Below, piece after piece: positions 52,301-64,000 of a DNA stretch of 64,000 nt. The stretch spans positions 10,198,401 to 10,262,400 of the forward strand of contig CM075206.1 of assembly GCA_037577475.1 (NCBI GenBank). The letters are read 5' to 3'. Source of the stretch: Chaunax sp. Z400 (taxonomy: Eukaryota > Chordata > Actinopteri > Lophiiformes > Chaunacidae). The position numbers and the translations under genes were made by a program. Every line of letters begins with the position of its first letter. The stretch's first letter is position 1. The notes below the pieces were generated by a model. The model did not search any database. It was not told the origin of the DNA and was given only the letters and a program-made list of their open reading frames with translations.

Positions 52301-53217
52301 CCCCAGCTACATATTTGAACTTTGCATCCGATCGCTTTCTGTTCTGTATAGAAAAATGAATGGTGCATTTATGTCCCAACAGGAAAAAGGAGAACGCTTC
52401 ATGTTTGAGGTGAGTAGAAATGAGAGTTCGATTAGATATTTTTGGCTTTTGCTGCCTCTGTTTGGGTAGTAATCAGCAGGCTGTCTCAAACACTAGATAT
52501 GAAACATATGTCGTGCAACAAATCAGTTTGTCACTCTGTATTACACTTTTATAGAGCAAAACGGAAACTGCTGTTAACTAAAATAACTGATGTATGGAAA
52601 CCTGATGCATGCAAGAGGTCCTTCGTCTCCATCAGAAGAATGTCAAGGAATGGTAAGTTCTTCTTCTACCTTTGATATTTCAGTTCAAAAGAAAATGTAT
52701 GTATTTACCTGATGGCGCATTCTTTTTCTGTAAACGGTAGAAGTGCATTCACCACTATGTTATATTTCATACATGTTTGTGAGCCTGAACAAAAGCTAAA
52801 CAGACTGCTAAACCTCCCTCTGACAGACTTATGTCAGATGACATGTAAGAAGTCGGAGGACACCCCAGAGAACGAGACGAAACAAAAACCAAGAAAAGCA
52901 CATCAAGTCAGTTCAACCACAAAACTCCATCAATCGTAATTATTCCCAAAGCGAGTGAATTTATGAAGCATCATTCAAATGCTACCTTTCATTCAGGTGG
53001 GATTTCTGAAAATAAAAACTTGAAGTTTATGTTTTGTGTGTTTGGTTTTTTTTAGAAGTGGACACAGCAGCTGGACAAATACCTTAAGAATGGCGTTAAA
53101 CGTCACGGTGTAGGGAAGTGGTCTCGTATCCTAATGGACTATGACTTTGAAGGACGCACTAGCGTCATGCTCAAAGATCGCTGGAGAGTCCTATTGAGGA
53201 CATATCAAGTCAACTGA
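49184..53217 (+). CDS. terf1: Telomeric repeat-binding factor 1 (TRF1), ten coding exons
   Basis: Joined exons: 49184-49361, 49909-50004, 50506-50633, 50834-50920, 51013-51165, 52170-52279, 52383-52409, 52555-52652, 52827-52906, 53056-53217. All introns are GT-AG and the phases agree at each junction, giving 372 residues. The start ATG has A at -3 and G at +4. Residues about 24-214 form the all-helical TRFH homodimerisation domain (GWTFDFMFLSLCRRF, then IMPLMSAAKIW, then LLETVQSYLDSYL). Residues 215-319 are a basic linker. Residues 320-372 are the Myb/telobox with tryptophans 321, 341 and 362 and the signature VMLKDRWR. Family knowledge: TRF1 binds double-stranded TTAGGG repeats as a dimer within shelterin and controls telomere length and replication. 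The linkage kcnb2-terf1-sbspon supports TRF1 over TRF2. It is shorter than human TRF1 (439) because the N-terminal acidic region is missing and the end after the Myb repeat is short. Confidence 0.92.
49909..50004 (+). CDS. terf1: terf1 coding exon 2
   Basis: Starts after atttttag and ends TTGG|gtgagt. Encodes AISESQHLKGNLHDEKIMIC and then AFLSRVMHGKQL, matching the second and third TRFH helices of TRF1. Phase 1 in and out. Confidence 0.88.
50506..50633 (+). CDS. terf1: terf1 coding exon 3
   Basis: Acceptor tttttccgcag, donor CAG|gtaatc. Encodes DVLFEDDAKIMPLMSAAKIW and the following helix to residue 134. The pattern PLxSAxxIW is conserved in TRF proteins. Confidence 0.9.
50834..50920 (+). 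CDS. terf1: terf1 coding exon 4
   Basis: Acceptor ccctttctag, donor AAG|gtctgt, phase 0 on both sides. Encodes SIAVCLEKGQRSSASSALKW and then FENNSELSK, corresponding to the TRF1 helix that starts AIAVCMENG in human. Confidence 0.88.
51013..51165 (+). CDS. terf1: terf1 coding exon 5
   Basis: Acceptor tgttccag, donor AAG|gtacgg, phase 0. Encodes residues 164-214, the last TRFH helices (LRIKLSIIVAEMDTYHPFL, LLETVQSYLDSYLEKNPSDY). This part of TRFH forms the docking surface for TIN2-type peptides in known structures. Confidence 0.9.
51301..51538 (-). repeat. tRNA-derived SINE in terf1 intron 5
   Basis: Read on the minus strand, the element starts with a tRNA-like head (GGCTCAGGAGGTAGAGCAG as A box, GGTTCGATCCCC as B box, about 51480-51536). 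A body with a TTGAGCAAAGATACTGAACC-like segment follows, then a tail ending GGGATTAATAAAGTGT. This is the layout of a common teleost SINE whose 3' end was borrowed from a partner LINE. It is intronic and opposite to terf1. Confidence 0.75.
52170..52279 (+). CDS. terf1: terf1 coding exon 6 (start of linker)
   Basis: Acceptor atctaccag. Encodes VATKMVQSSPSMESLEGVAT and the serine/threonine-rich start of the linker. The only usable donor is AGA GA|gtagga, which leaves two bases and is needed to keep the downstream frame. Without splicing, the next codon is the stop TAG at 52281-52283. Confidence 0.78.
52383..52409 (+). CDS. terf1: terf1 coding exon 7 (27-nt microexon)
   Basis: Flanked by atgtcccaacag and gtgagt. 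With two bases from exon 6 and two handed on to exon 8 it encodes EKKENASCL and keeps the frame open. The alternative acceptor at ctgtatag a little upstream would lead to a stop early in exon 8. Confidence 0.7.
52555..52652 (+). CDS. terf1: terf1 coding exon 8 (basic linker)
   Basis: Acceptor acacttttatag, donor AATG|gtaagt. Encodes RAKRKLLLTKITDVWKPDAC and KRSFVSIRRMSRN, a basic stretch likely to contribute to nuclear import. Human TRF1 has a comparable LFLSKLQ segment here. Confidence 0.78.
52827..52906 (+). CDS. terf1: terf1 coding exon 9 (basic linker before Myb)
   Basis: Acceptor ccctctgacag. Encodes DLCQMTCKKSEDTPENETKQ then KPRKAHQ. The donor CAA|gtcagt gives phase 0 and joins directly to the Myb exon. 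The open frame runs 30 bases further, but a later exit would break the Myb frame. Confidence 0.78.
53056..53217 (+). CDS. terf1: terf1 coding exon 10 (Myb/telobox, stop)
   Basis: Acceptor ggttttttttag, stop TGA at 53215-53217. Encodes the DNA-binding domain: KWTQQLDKYLKNGVKRHG, GKWSRIL and TSVMLKDRWR. The recognition helix containing VMLKDRWR is the part that reads telomeric DNA in the family. Only nine residues follow that motif. Confidence 0.93.
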   Translation, partial: KWTQQLDKYLKNGVKRHGVGKWSRILMDYDFEGRTSVMLKDRWRVLLRTYQVN

Positions 53218-53264
53218 AGAGGAAGTTGCTCTCTAACTTGTACAGTATTTACATTTTTCTTGTA

Positions 53265-53270
53265 AATAAA
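53265..53270 (+). promoter_or_regulatory. terf1: terf1 proximal poly(A) signal
   Basis: AATAAA in cttgtaaataaaatattg, 48 bases after the terf1 stop codon. It gives a very short 3' UTR. Confidence 0.6.
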
Positions 53271-53376
53271 ATATTGACATAGCTGGTCCAGCAGATGGAC
53301 TCGTTCCAACCCATATCTTAATTTCTGAATATGTTCCTATTCGTTTATGTGGCTCTGTTTGCACTAAGTGAATGTA

Positions 53377-53390
53377 CCACTAGATGGCAC
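53377..53390 (+). promoter_or_regulatory. CTCF-like motif 3' of terf1 (first)
   Basis: CCACTAGATGGCAC fits the CTCF core consensus CCASYAGRKGGCRS at nearly every position. It lies 160 bases after the terf1 stop, in plus orientation. Confidence 0.5.
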
Positions 53391-53612
53391 TCAACACAAA
53401 TAATGAGCCGTAAGTTTGACCTTGTATATTAGGATATGTGATGGTACACAATGTATGTAAGTGAGGCTCTGTAACTTGTACCATGTAGCATTTTACCCGT
53501 GAATTAACATGGGATTAACTTCTTCACTCATTTTACCATTTTGAGTATTGTTCCTTAATGTTATGGATGTGTTGTCCTTTGCTGCTGCTCTGTTTGCACC
53601 AGGAAAATGTCA

Positions 53613-53626
53613 CCACCAGAGGGCGC
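53613..53626 (+). promoter_or_regulatory. CTCF-like motif 3' of terf1 (second)
   Basis: CCACCAGAGGGCGC, identical over 14 bases to the motif upstream of terf1 and in the same orientation. It is located between the convergent terf1 and sbspon 3' ends. Confidence 0.6.
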
Positions 53627-53823
53627 TCCACACAGAACAGTGGTTATTGGCCGTGGAGTGCTCTACAACCAACTTCCTGGTATCTGTTTTGGTTTTTTGT
53701 TTGATGCAAAAAATGAGAAATCACAACAACAATACAATGTAAAATATTTCTGGAATTGAAAAACTTTAAATTAAATATATTTGCTTGGAAATTGTTAGAA
53801 AATCAATACAACTGACTTGTTTC

Positions 53824-53829
53824 AATAAA
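53824..53829 (+). promoter_or_regulatory. terf1: Candidate terf1 distal poly(A) signal
   Basis: AATAAA in ttcaataaagttatac, followed by a GT-rich stretch (tgggtgcttattgtgtg). Its use would extend the terf1 3' UTR by about 0.56 kb, across both downstream CTCF-like motifs. Confidence 0.4.
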
Positions 53830-53987
53830 GTTATACAAAATCAATTTTGATGGGTGCTTATTGTGTGCTAGAAAGAGGTGAAGTATTTCATAAATGACAA
53901 TAATGTTGATGCAGTATGCTGCAAAGTTACACAGAACAATGTGCATAGTGCTTTGAACATGCTTTTATATCAAAGTGTATTTATGTG

Positions 53988-53993
53988 TTTAAT
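53988..53993 (-). promoter_or_regulatory. sbspon: Candidate sbspon poly(A) signal (ATTAAA)
   Basis: The plus strand reads tttaat, so the minus strand reads ATTAAA, 175 bases after the sbspon stop. No AATAAA was seen on the minus strand closer to the stop. Motif only. Confidence 0.35.
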
Positions 53994-54167
53994 AGACATG
54001 TAATCACGTTGCATCACCCAAGTCATTAGTCTCTTAGTGCTGAAAACATGCTGTATTGAGGCATCTGATCTGAACACAGTATTTCAGTTTCACTGACGAG
54101 CAGAGCTTGACTTTTATGTTATAGCTGATCGTAGATCAGATCGTTGTTCCGTGGTGCTTGGTTTGGA

Positions 54168-54285
54168 TCAGATGAAGACGAAGCTGTGTTGCGGTGGACA
54201 GTTGCACTGCTGCGTTTTTTGGATCTTCTTCCACGTCCCGCTGCACTGATGGTTCCCCATCGCCTGCCAGTGGAGCACAACTTCT
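54168..54285 (-). CDS. sbspon: sbspon coding exon 5 (C-terminus, short and easily missed)
   Basis: Acceptor ggaaatgtgttgcag. With the two bases from exon 4 the frame reads KEVVLHWQAMGNHQCSGTWK, then KIQKTQQCNCPPQHSFVFI and TGA at 54168-54170. This closely follows the human SBSPON C-terminus (LHWQAIGN...GTWKK...CSCP...FIF). A longer open frame overlaps it in another register and is a shadow. Confidence 0.88.
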
Positions 54286-56934
54286 CTGCAACACATTTCC
54301 AAATTGTATGGTATAGTTTCACTGATTTACTGCCTTTCTCAAGGGACATTAACTGTAATTATAGAGGGAAGTGTGAACTTATCCTGCTGAGATTTGTCCT
54401 GCATGTCTGTTTCATGCATTGGTTACGAGTTAAGAATATTCACATTTGATTCTAAGTCTTAAATGAATCCGGCATTGAAAAAAATAAATGCGAGATGCTG
54501 TTTTAGGCTCAGGTTTGCATGAAAAGTAACCTTTATACAACCTCACTGAGAAAACATGTAAAGGTTCATAACTTCATACTTGTCTGAATCCTGGCCGTCT
54601 CCTTGGCAGCTGCCACTATTGTTTCGCATGGCAGGAGGTTCACATGCCACACACACTTTAAAGCCTTCTGTTATGTAGCGCATCCAGTGTGTGTGTGGCC
54701 GGTGCTCCACTGTACAGTGGGGTGTCCGGGACTCCAGCGTGAATTCCATACAAAACCTACAAGGGAATAGAGGCTGGGTCACACGTTCAGTCCTGGGATA
54801 TAGGGCCAGTGAATCAAGATAGAGTTCTAAACACATCATGTACAGGATATCAACACCCAGTTTGAGTCTCGCTTTGGGATAATTTGCCTCATCGGGCCAC
54901 TCAGAGAACAATAAAGTAACTTCCTAATTCAGTGTGCTATGCACACACACACCCCCCTTATGAAATAGGAAGAACAATCGTTTAGCCAGTGGATACTCCA
55001 TAAGCTGCAAACAATAACTCGCCCACAATCATCTGGACCCTTTGTGTGTGTGTCCTCCTCATGTTTGACAGTCCTTATTACAGTCTAAAGTGTTTAATTT
55101 CAAAGGGCTGTGGGCAATCTCTCAGCAATGCTACATATAATGGCCTGTAGACAGACCTCCAGGTGAGCAAACACCAGCTGGAAACTCGTGCAGTAGAAGA
55201 AAAGGGTTATCTTTTTTTCCTCAGAATGGTTTGTGTTACACAGCTTAATGTCGAAGTGAAGTAAAGTCCTGACTGCATTCATGAACTTTTCAACTTTTGA
55301 ATTTACAGATACCTTGGGTCATGTACATTTTGAGAATACTCAGGGAGGCTTTAGATGAAACCTACCCTGGGTGGAGGGGGTTTCCATAGTTGTCATGCTT
55401 GGGCCTTCCCTTGCCAAACTCCATGCTGGTGATGAATGCAGGACCTGATAAGAGAAACCTGCTCAGTGCTTCTGTTCGTATGTTCAGGTTTAGTCCATTT
55501 AAGGTGCAAAGTCCAAAAGTTGTATTTTACTTTACAAAAATACAAATAAAAAAGCTACAATTGCAGCTACAGAAAAAGCAGCTGTGTTGATGTATTGGTA
55601 TACCTGAGTTGTGTCCACAGTAGCCGCCCTGGTGGTCTCTGTACTCCCTGCAGCCGCTTCGTTCCTCCAGACTGGGACAGGGCTCTCCACTGTTACTGTG
55701 CTGCTCCTCCATGTGGCGGACGCGGACTCGTACTGAGGCCTGGCAGGGCTTGGCACAGCCGCTCCAAAAGCTCCAGTCGCTCACGGCACAGTCCCGAGCT
55801 GGATGTTGGCACCCACATGGAGTGAGAAACGTTATTACAGGATATCCTCTGTTGTAGCGAACAATCAAACGGCAGAGATGTTCTTGAGTTCAGGGCAAAT
55901 CCAGAGTTGACACTTCAGCTACAGCGAAGCAGAACCAGAGCTAAATATTCAGGAAATAGCTCAAGATCAATGAGGCATTGATCGTGACTTGTAGAATTAG
56001 TGTTTCTTGCTCCGCTACAAGAAGTTTGAGAGTATGCCAAGTGAGCCACCCACTCCGTTAACACGTCCTGTGATTTTTCTTTTCACTCGCTCCCTGCTGC
56101 TTCATCATCAAGCTTGGATGTAGGCCTATTAAGCATGCAGATTTGGTGACTACTGGCCTATGATACACATTAGGCACACTTGGCTTGTTTGTCTGCAACT
56201 GTAATTGCTACAACTGATTGACAGAGTAACATTCTTCAAATATTTGTACTAATTCTATTATGTGGGCCAGTTCACTGAAATGAGGTTAGGCGGAGAGCTG
56301 CCTCAGTGATTTGTTGAACTTATTATTGCCCCAGCAGCCATGACACATCTACAGACGAATGTTGACATTGTATTATAGCACAAGTTAGACGGAATACAGA
56401 ACAAACCACACGTGAGAGTCTGACAGGACTGTGAAGACAATTGGGCGCAAAACAATTTCACAAACCCTCTGTGAATTTGGAGCAAATATACACCCCTGTT
56501 ATCTCTGAGATATGTGATAAGCAGCCCAGTGACCAGGTACTGAAAATAATCTCTCTCCTCCACCCATCTTTATCTTCTGTCTGAGAGACAGACCTAGAAG
56601 ATCTTTAGCAAGAGTTCAGGTTATCTCATGGGACAGGTTATCTCCCAACTGGTGTCATATAATTAAGGTGTGTGCGGAGCCTTCGTACGTTCCCCTCCAT
56701 TCATCCCTCACCTGGACACTCTGTGAAGTAGTCAAAACAGCAGTCCTTGGTCCTGATGCAGCCCTCATCGCAGTAGCAAGCCCCGTACACCCGGTCCATC
56801 CGCCAATGAGTGGTCACACAGCTCAGGTCTCTGCCCCTGCAGCATTTCCCCGAACAACCTCCAGATGCCAAGTTGCTCCTTCCTAGAGAAAGCAGCAGCA
56901 GCAAACAGGCAAACTCCACTGGAGATCCCATCAT
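54168..56934 (-). CDS. sbspon: Somatomedin B and thrombospondin type 1 domain-containing protein, five coding exons
   Basis: Minus-strand exons: 56934-56712, 55798-55604, 55444-55366, 54756-54580, 54285-54168. All introns are GT-AG, the phases agree, and the product is 263 residues, close to human SBSPON (264). Residues 1-24 are a signal peptide (FACLLLLLSLG). Residues 25-74 are a somatomedin B module with ten cysteines (YGACYCDEGC, KDCCFDYFTEC). Residues 75-138 are a thrombospondin type 1 repeat with the WSFW motif, a candidate C-mannosylation site, and CAKPC. The rest is a conserved cysteine-containing region (FCMEF, CVACEPPAM, LHWQAMGN, CSGTWKK, QCNCP). Inferred to be a secreted extracellular matrix protein; its molecular role is poorly known. 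Two adjacent ATGs begin the frame; the second (56931) has the better context (A at -3, G at +4). It is convergent with terf1, as in human. Confidence 0.92.
54580..54756 (-). CDS. sbspon: sbspon coding exon 4
   Basis: Acceptor attcccttgtag. Encodes FCMEFTLESRTPHCTVEHRP, HWMRYITEGFKVCVACEPPA and GDGQDSD. The donor GACAA|gtatga is inferred from the exon 5 match; reading through it gives 12 unrelated residues and a stop at 54543. Confidence 0.85.
55366..55444 (-). CDS. sbspon: sbspon coding exon 3
   Basis: Acceptor ctcttatcag, donor CCAGG|gtaggt (minus strand). Encodes GPAFITSMEFGKGRPKHDNY and then GNPLHP. The PAFIT pentapeptide is shared with human SBSPON, and the 79-nt length moves phase 1 to phase 2 as exon 4 requires. 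Confidence 0.85.
55604..55798 (-). CDS. sbspon: sbspon coding exon 2 (thrombospondin type 1)
   Basis: Acceptor catccag, donor ACTCAG|gtatac (minus strand), phase 1 to 1. Encodes ARDCAVSDWSFWSGCAKPC, then the arginine ladder VRVRVRH and EPCPSLEERSGCREY, a complete TSP1 module in one exon. Confidence 0.92.
56712..56934 (-). CDS. sbspon: sbspon coding exon 1 (signal peptide, somatomedin B)
   Basis: Encodes residues 1-74: a hydrophobic signal sequence, then the cysteine-rich SMB module. The donor is GTGTCCAG|gtgagg on the minus strand, phase 1. Confidence 0.9.
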
Positions 56935-57840
56935 GAGGGGGGGTCAAGCAAGACCCCTTAAGTTAAAGACTCTTGGTTTCACTAATATATTATTTCTTCT
57001 TTCTAACTCCTCTTATGTCCTACTCTACGTCTGTCACACTCCTGACCGAGAGAGGGAGAGGTTGTAACACCAGCCCAAAGCCAGCCGAGACTGTTCTCTA
57101 CCACAGCAGCCCTTGTGACCTGGAATTCCTGTGTCCGTCTCCTGTGTCCAGCCCCTCTCGTTCCCCTCAGACAGAGCTCTGCAGAGCAACCGAAAGTGCA
57201 GAATGACCCATTCCAACTCTGATCAGACTCCCATTCTTTCATATTGTGCCCTCTCCCTCAGAGCTGGTGTCTCTCTCCCAGCTCCCAGCCGAGCACCTCC
57301 CTTCCAGTCGATCACACAAGGGAGGAGACAATGAGGACAGGGGAGGGGTGAGCTGGTGGGTTCGGTGTCTGTTTTGACTACCTCATCTGCTTTCTCTCGT
57401 CTCTTTCTCACCTGTATTGTTGTTGTTTTCTTTAACTCTTTTTCTTTCTTAACCTCTCCCTGCTGAATTCCTGTGACCCTGATCTACCTGCTTTGCCCAG
57501 CCAATCTTTGCTACCCCAGACCTCTGAGTCCCAGAAGAAAGGGAGGAATGCGAGCAGTTGGCAGGTCTCCAGACAATTGTGCCAAGGGGCCCGCTGAGTG
57601 TTGTAAAGCTACCCTTTGGTTCTCACCTCTCTCCCCTTTTTCTCCTTATTTTACTATTACTATTGTTACTTTGAGCTTGCAGAAATCCCACCACGTCAGA
57701 CATGGTTTGTGATGTTGGCTTATATGTTGTACATCTAGTTGATCACTGGTAGTGGTTTAACTTATCTGATATTTTATGCAGGTGTCAACATTCTGGGTAA
57801 AAGGTTTATTTGCTTCCTTGCAGACGCTTAAATTCAGGCT
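56935..57840 (-). other. sbspon: Inferred 5' UTR and promoter region of sbspon
   Basis: Sequence directly upstream of the sbspon ATG. It has pyrimidine-rich stretches on the plus strand (57240-57460) and no TATA box placed convincingly. Open frames here have no recognisable domain. The exact transcription start cannot be read from the sequence. Confidence 0.35.
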
Positions 57841-57841
57841 C

Positions 57842-58240
57842 AGATTCAGACGACTTTATTAATACCACGAAGGGCAATTCATTTCACAGTCTAACCCATT
57901 CATGTAGATAAATAAGAATAAATAAATTAGTAGCAATCAGACATAAACATGCCAGTGCACAGATCGACATCAATAATAACACCAACAAAAATCCACATGG
58001 GTATGGATTTGTTGTAATGAATAGAGCTTATAGCATAAAGACAGGATTTGTAAAAGTCTACCAACCTCAGTTCAATAATAAAGATATAGAATTTGTTTAA
58101 TCTGCACAAAAAATAAAATATAAAAACAAATTGCTTCGGCAATCTCACAATTACAGGACTCCAGGAAGTAGCCGCATCTGGCCAAAAAATAGTCCCCACC
58201 ACCACCAACTCCATGTAAAAGTAGCCCTCATTCATTATTA
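57842..58240 (-). repeat. Retroposon-like sequence with LINE-type tail
   Basis: On the minus strand the end reads GAATTGCCCTTCGTGG then TATTAATAAAGTCGTCTG and AATCTGAGCCTGAA, the same GGGATNAATAAAGT-type tail as at 40.75 and 51.3 kb. The remaining 300 bases upstream of the tail are AT-rich and unidentified. A 102-codon minus-strand frame there is not recognised. Confidence 0.5.
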
Positions 58241-62264
<4,024 letters not shown>

Positions 62265-62430
62265 GTCTTTTTGTTAGTTTGGTTTGTTTGTTTATATGTT
62301 GGCAGGATTAGGCAAAAACTAAAAAAAAACTGATTTCCATGAAACATTATGGAGCGGTGGGACATGATGCATGCAAAAAAAACAAATACATTCTGGTGCA
62401 GAGCCAGGATTTTTTTATAACTTTATCTTG
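62265..62430 (+). repeat. Diverged copy 3 of the CCTCCGCCAAGGAGG repeat family
   Basis: Contains tttggtttgtttgtttat, ggcaggattaggcaaaaact, gatttccatgaaaca and tctggtgcagagccaggat in the order seen in copy 1. Confidence 0.65.
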
Positions 62431-62560
62431 CATCTTGCATTCTAAGGTCATTCTACATTTCTTACTTTGTCACCACTCAAAATTTTGTGTACCTTATTGT
62501 AAAGAGTCACCCAAAATCCTACACTGATAATACAATGAGACATAGAGATTTTGGTAGCAA

Positions 62561-62885
62561 GTCAAGTCAAGTCAGTTTTATTTATATAGCGCCAAATCAC
62601 AAAAAAAGTTATAATATCAAGGCACTTTCCAAGAGGAGCAGGTCTAGACTGTACTCTTTATTCTACAGAGACACAACAATCCCCCCCTGAGCAAGCACTT
62701 GGTGACAGTGGTGAGGAAAAACGGCCTTTTAACAAGCAGAAACCTGGAGCAGATCCAAGACTTAAGGTGCGCGGCCCTCTGCTTCGACCGTTTGGGGTGA
62801 GAGAGATAAAGAGAGAGATGAATGGGCAGATAGATGGGGGGGAGATAAAGATGGGCAGATATATGGGGGAGAGAGGGAGTGAGGA
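62561..62885. repeat. Teleost interspersed repeat (tttatttatatagcgccaaatc family)
   Basis: gtcaagtcagttttatttat, atagcgccaaatcacaa, aaggcactttccaagagga, ggtctagactgtactcttta, gacacaacaatccccccc, cttggtgacagtggtgagga and ttaacaagcagaaacctgga occur in the order of a very common fish repeat. It ends in a GA/GATAGATGGG-rich decayed tail (62795-62885). Class not certain. Confidence 0.8.
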
Positions 62886-64000
62886 CCATGGAACACAGTC
62901 ATGTGTAACCAAAGAAACAATAATAGCTATTATAATAGATTACATTTACATTAATATATGCAAAAAAGTTTCATGAAATAAACAGATCCACACCTGAACC
63001 TTAAAGATCACGACAAGACAATTTAGCATTTTTGCATTAACAGCTCAAAGATGGCTCAAAATTGACCCGAGCCAGTTTAAAGGAGTACTGTCCTCTGTGC
63101 TGGTCAAGTGCTCCGTGGAGCTACAGTGAAACGATAAACCACTTGTGGCCAAGTTCCAGCACTGCTCTTATTAAAGACCTCATTGTTGACTGTTTGTTCT
63201 GGGACATTTTGTTTCACTACACCTGAAAGGGACGGTAAAAAAAAAAAAAACCTGCAAGAAGAGGGAGACCCGGGCTCCTTTAGAGCATGAATACAGCTCC
63301 TTCACTTCACATGAATGAGGGGGTTGCTCCGTGTTTCTGGGTCACTGTGTGTCCCTGAAATGCACACCCCATCATTCAAAGGGAGGGAGGAACACAAACA
63401 GAACGTTTGACAACATCGCATTCATATTTAAAAGGAACCTCAGGGATACACTCCTGGAAATTAAATAGTTTCAAAGTGACCACAATCCTATCTTATGCAC
63501 ATTGTGATGACTGGTCTTTGTTGGTTATCCTCCCCTCCCTCTGCAGTCTACTGTCTTCACTTTGTTTAATCAAATGGAAATGGTAAAAAAAAGAAAAAAA
63601 AGGATTAAACAGAAACCTTGATCTTCCACTTGGAATCAGGAAGCCTTGATCTGTCATTCTCAGATCCCACCATCATTCTTGAAATGACAGCACACTGGCC
63701 GTCTACACTGTTTCTCATGTCCCCTAACACACACGAGAAATCAGGGAACGACTTCATCTGTGACATCAGGTGAAATATTAAGGATAACGCTGACAGTGAA
63801 AAGAACAGTGTCAGATGTAAGACGTCTAAAATATGGTATGTATCAACTTTAGAGGTGTGTGGGCGTCTTTGTCTTTCAAATAAAGTTTGTCAAACACAAG
63901 GCCTCCTCTGAATAATCTTCACAAATGTTTCCTCTTCTGATGTTTTTACAGTTCCAGGTTTACAACCATTGCCTCAGGCTACATTGTGTCTTCAGCATCT
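62886..64000. other. Unannotated sequence at the window end
   Basis: No exon identified. I looked for ribosomal protein L7 (the next gene in human) and saw no matching frame. Confidence 0.35.

Noticed and set aside
52287..52409. Longer terf1 exon 7 using the acceptor ctgtatag
   Set aside because: It is open itself but puts exon 8 in a frame with an early stop; the 27-nt exon keeps the Myb frame.
57927..58235. 102-codon minus-strand frame upstream of sbspon
   Set aside because: Unrecognised, AT-rich, and overlaps a retroposon-like segment.
63900..64000. Acceptor-like tgtttttacag near the window end that could begin an exon
   Set aside because: Only about 50 bases follow and they match no protein I recognise.

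Overview
The window is vertebrate nuclear DNA, almost certainly from a ray-finned (teleost) fish. The evidence is split genes with GT-AG introns, long intronic stretches rich in (TG)n microsatellites, several repeat families I recognise as typical of teleosts, and proteins that align over their whole length with vertebrate Kv2.2, TRF1 and SBSPON. The gene order and orientation, kcnb2 (+), terf1 (+), sbspon (-), is the one I know from human chromosome 8q. This supports orthology and argues for Kv2.2 rather than Kv2.1 and for TRF1 rather than TRF2.

Layout. Positions 1-42347 are read as the 3' part of the large intron that splits the Kv2 coding sequence in S1. No T1/BTB-encoding exon is present, so exon 1 lies upstream of the window. 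The intron holds microsatellites, a 22-bp minisatellite, a hAT-like non-autonomous transposon, a foldback element and several retroposon fragments, but no convincing exon. Positions 42348-44339 are the last kcnb2 coding exon (663 residues: S1 end to C-terminus), followed by a T-rich 3' UTR with polyadenylation signals near 44.5, 45.3 and 48.0 kb.

Positions 49184-53217 hold terf1, reconstructed here as ten coding exons (372 residues) with phases that agree at every junction: a TRFH dimerisation domain, a short linker containing a 27-nt exon, and a C-terminal Myb/telobox. Its promoter carries an E2F-like site and a CTCF-like motif. Sbspon (54168-56934, minus) is reconstructed as five coding exons (263 residues): signal peptide, somatomedin B, thrombospondin type 1 and a cysteine-rich C-terminal region whose last exon is only 118 nt. 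Terf1 and sbspon are tail to tail, with candidate poly(A) signals less than 200 bp apart. From 57 kb to 64 kb I see repeats and unassigned intergenic or upstream sequence only.

The three genes are not known to share a pathway. They encode a delayed-rectifier potassium channel subunit, a telomere-binding shelterin protein and a secreted matrix protein. The window is an ordinary, ancient vertebrate synteny block. I found no new multi-gene system. The points most worth checking are the hidden sbspon exon, the terf1 microexon and readthrough stop, the three same-orientation CTCF-like motifs around terf1, and the altered FFAT-like motif in the Kv2.2 tail.
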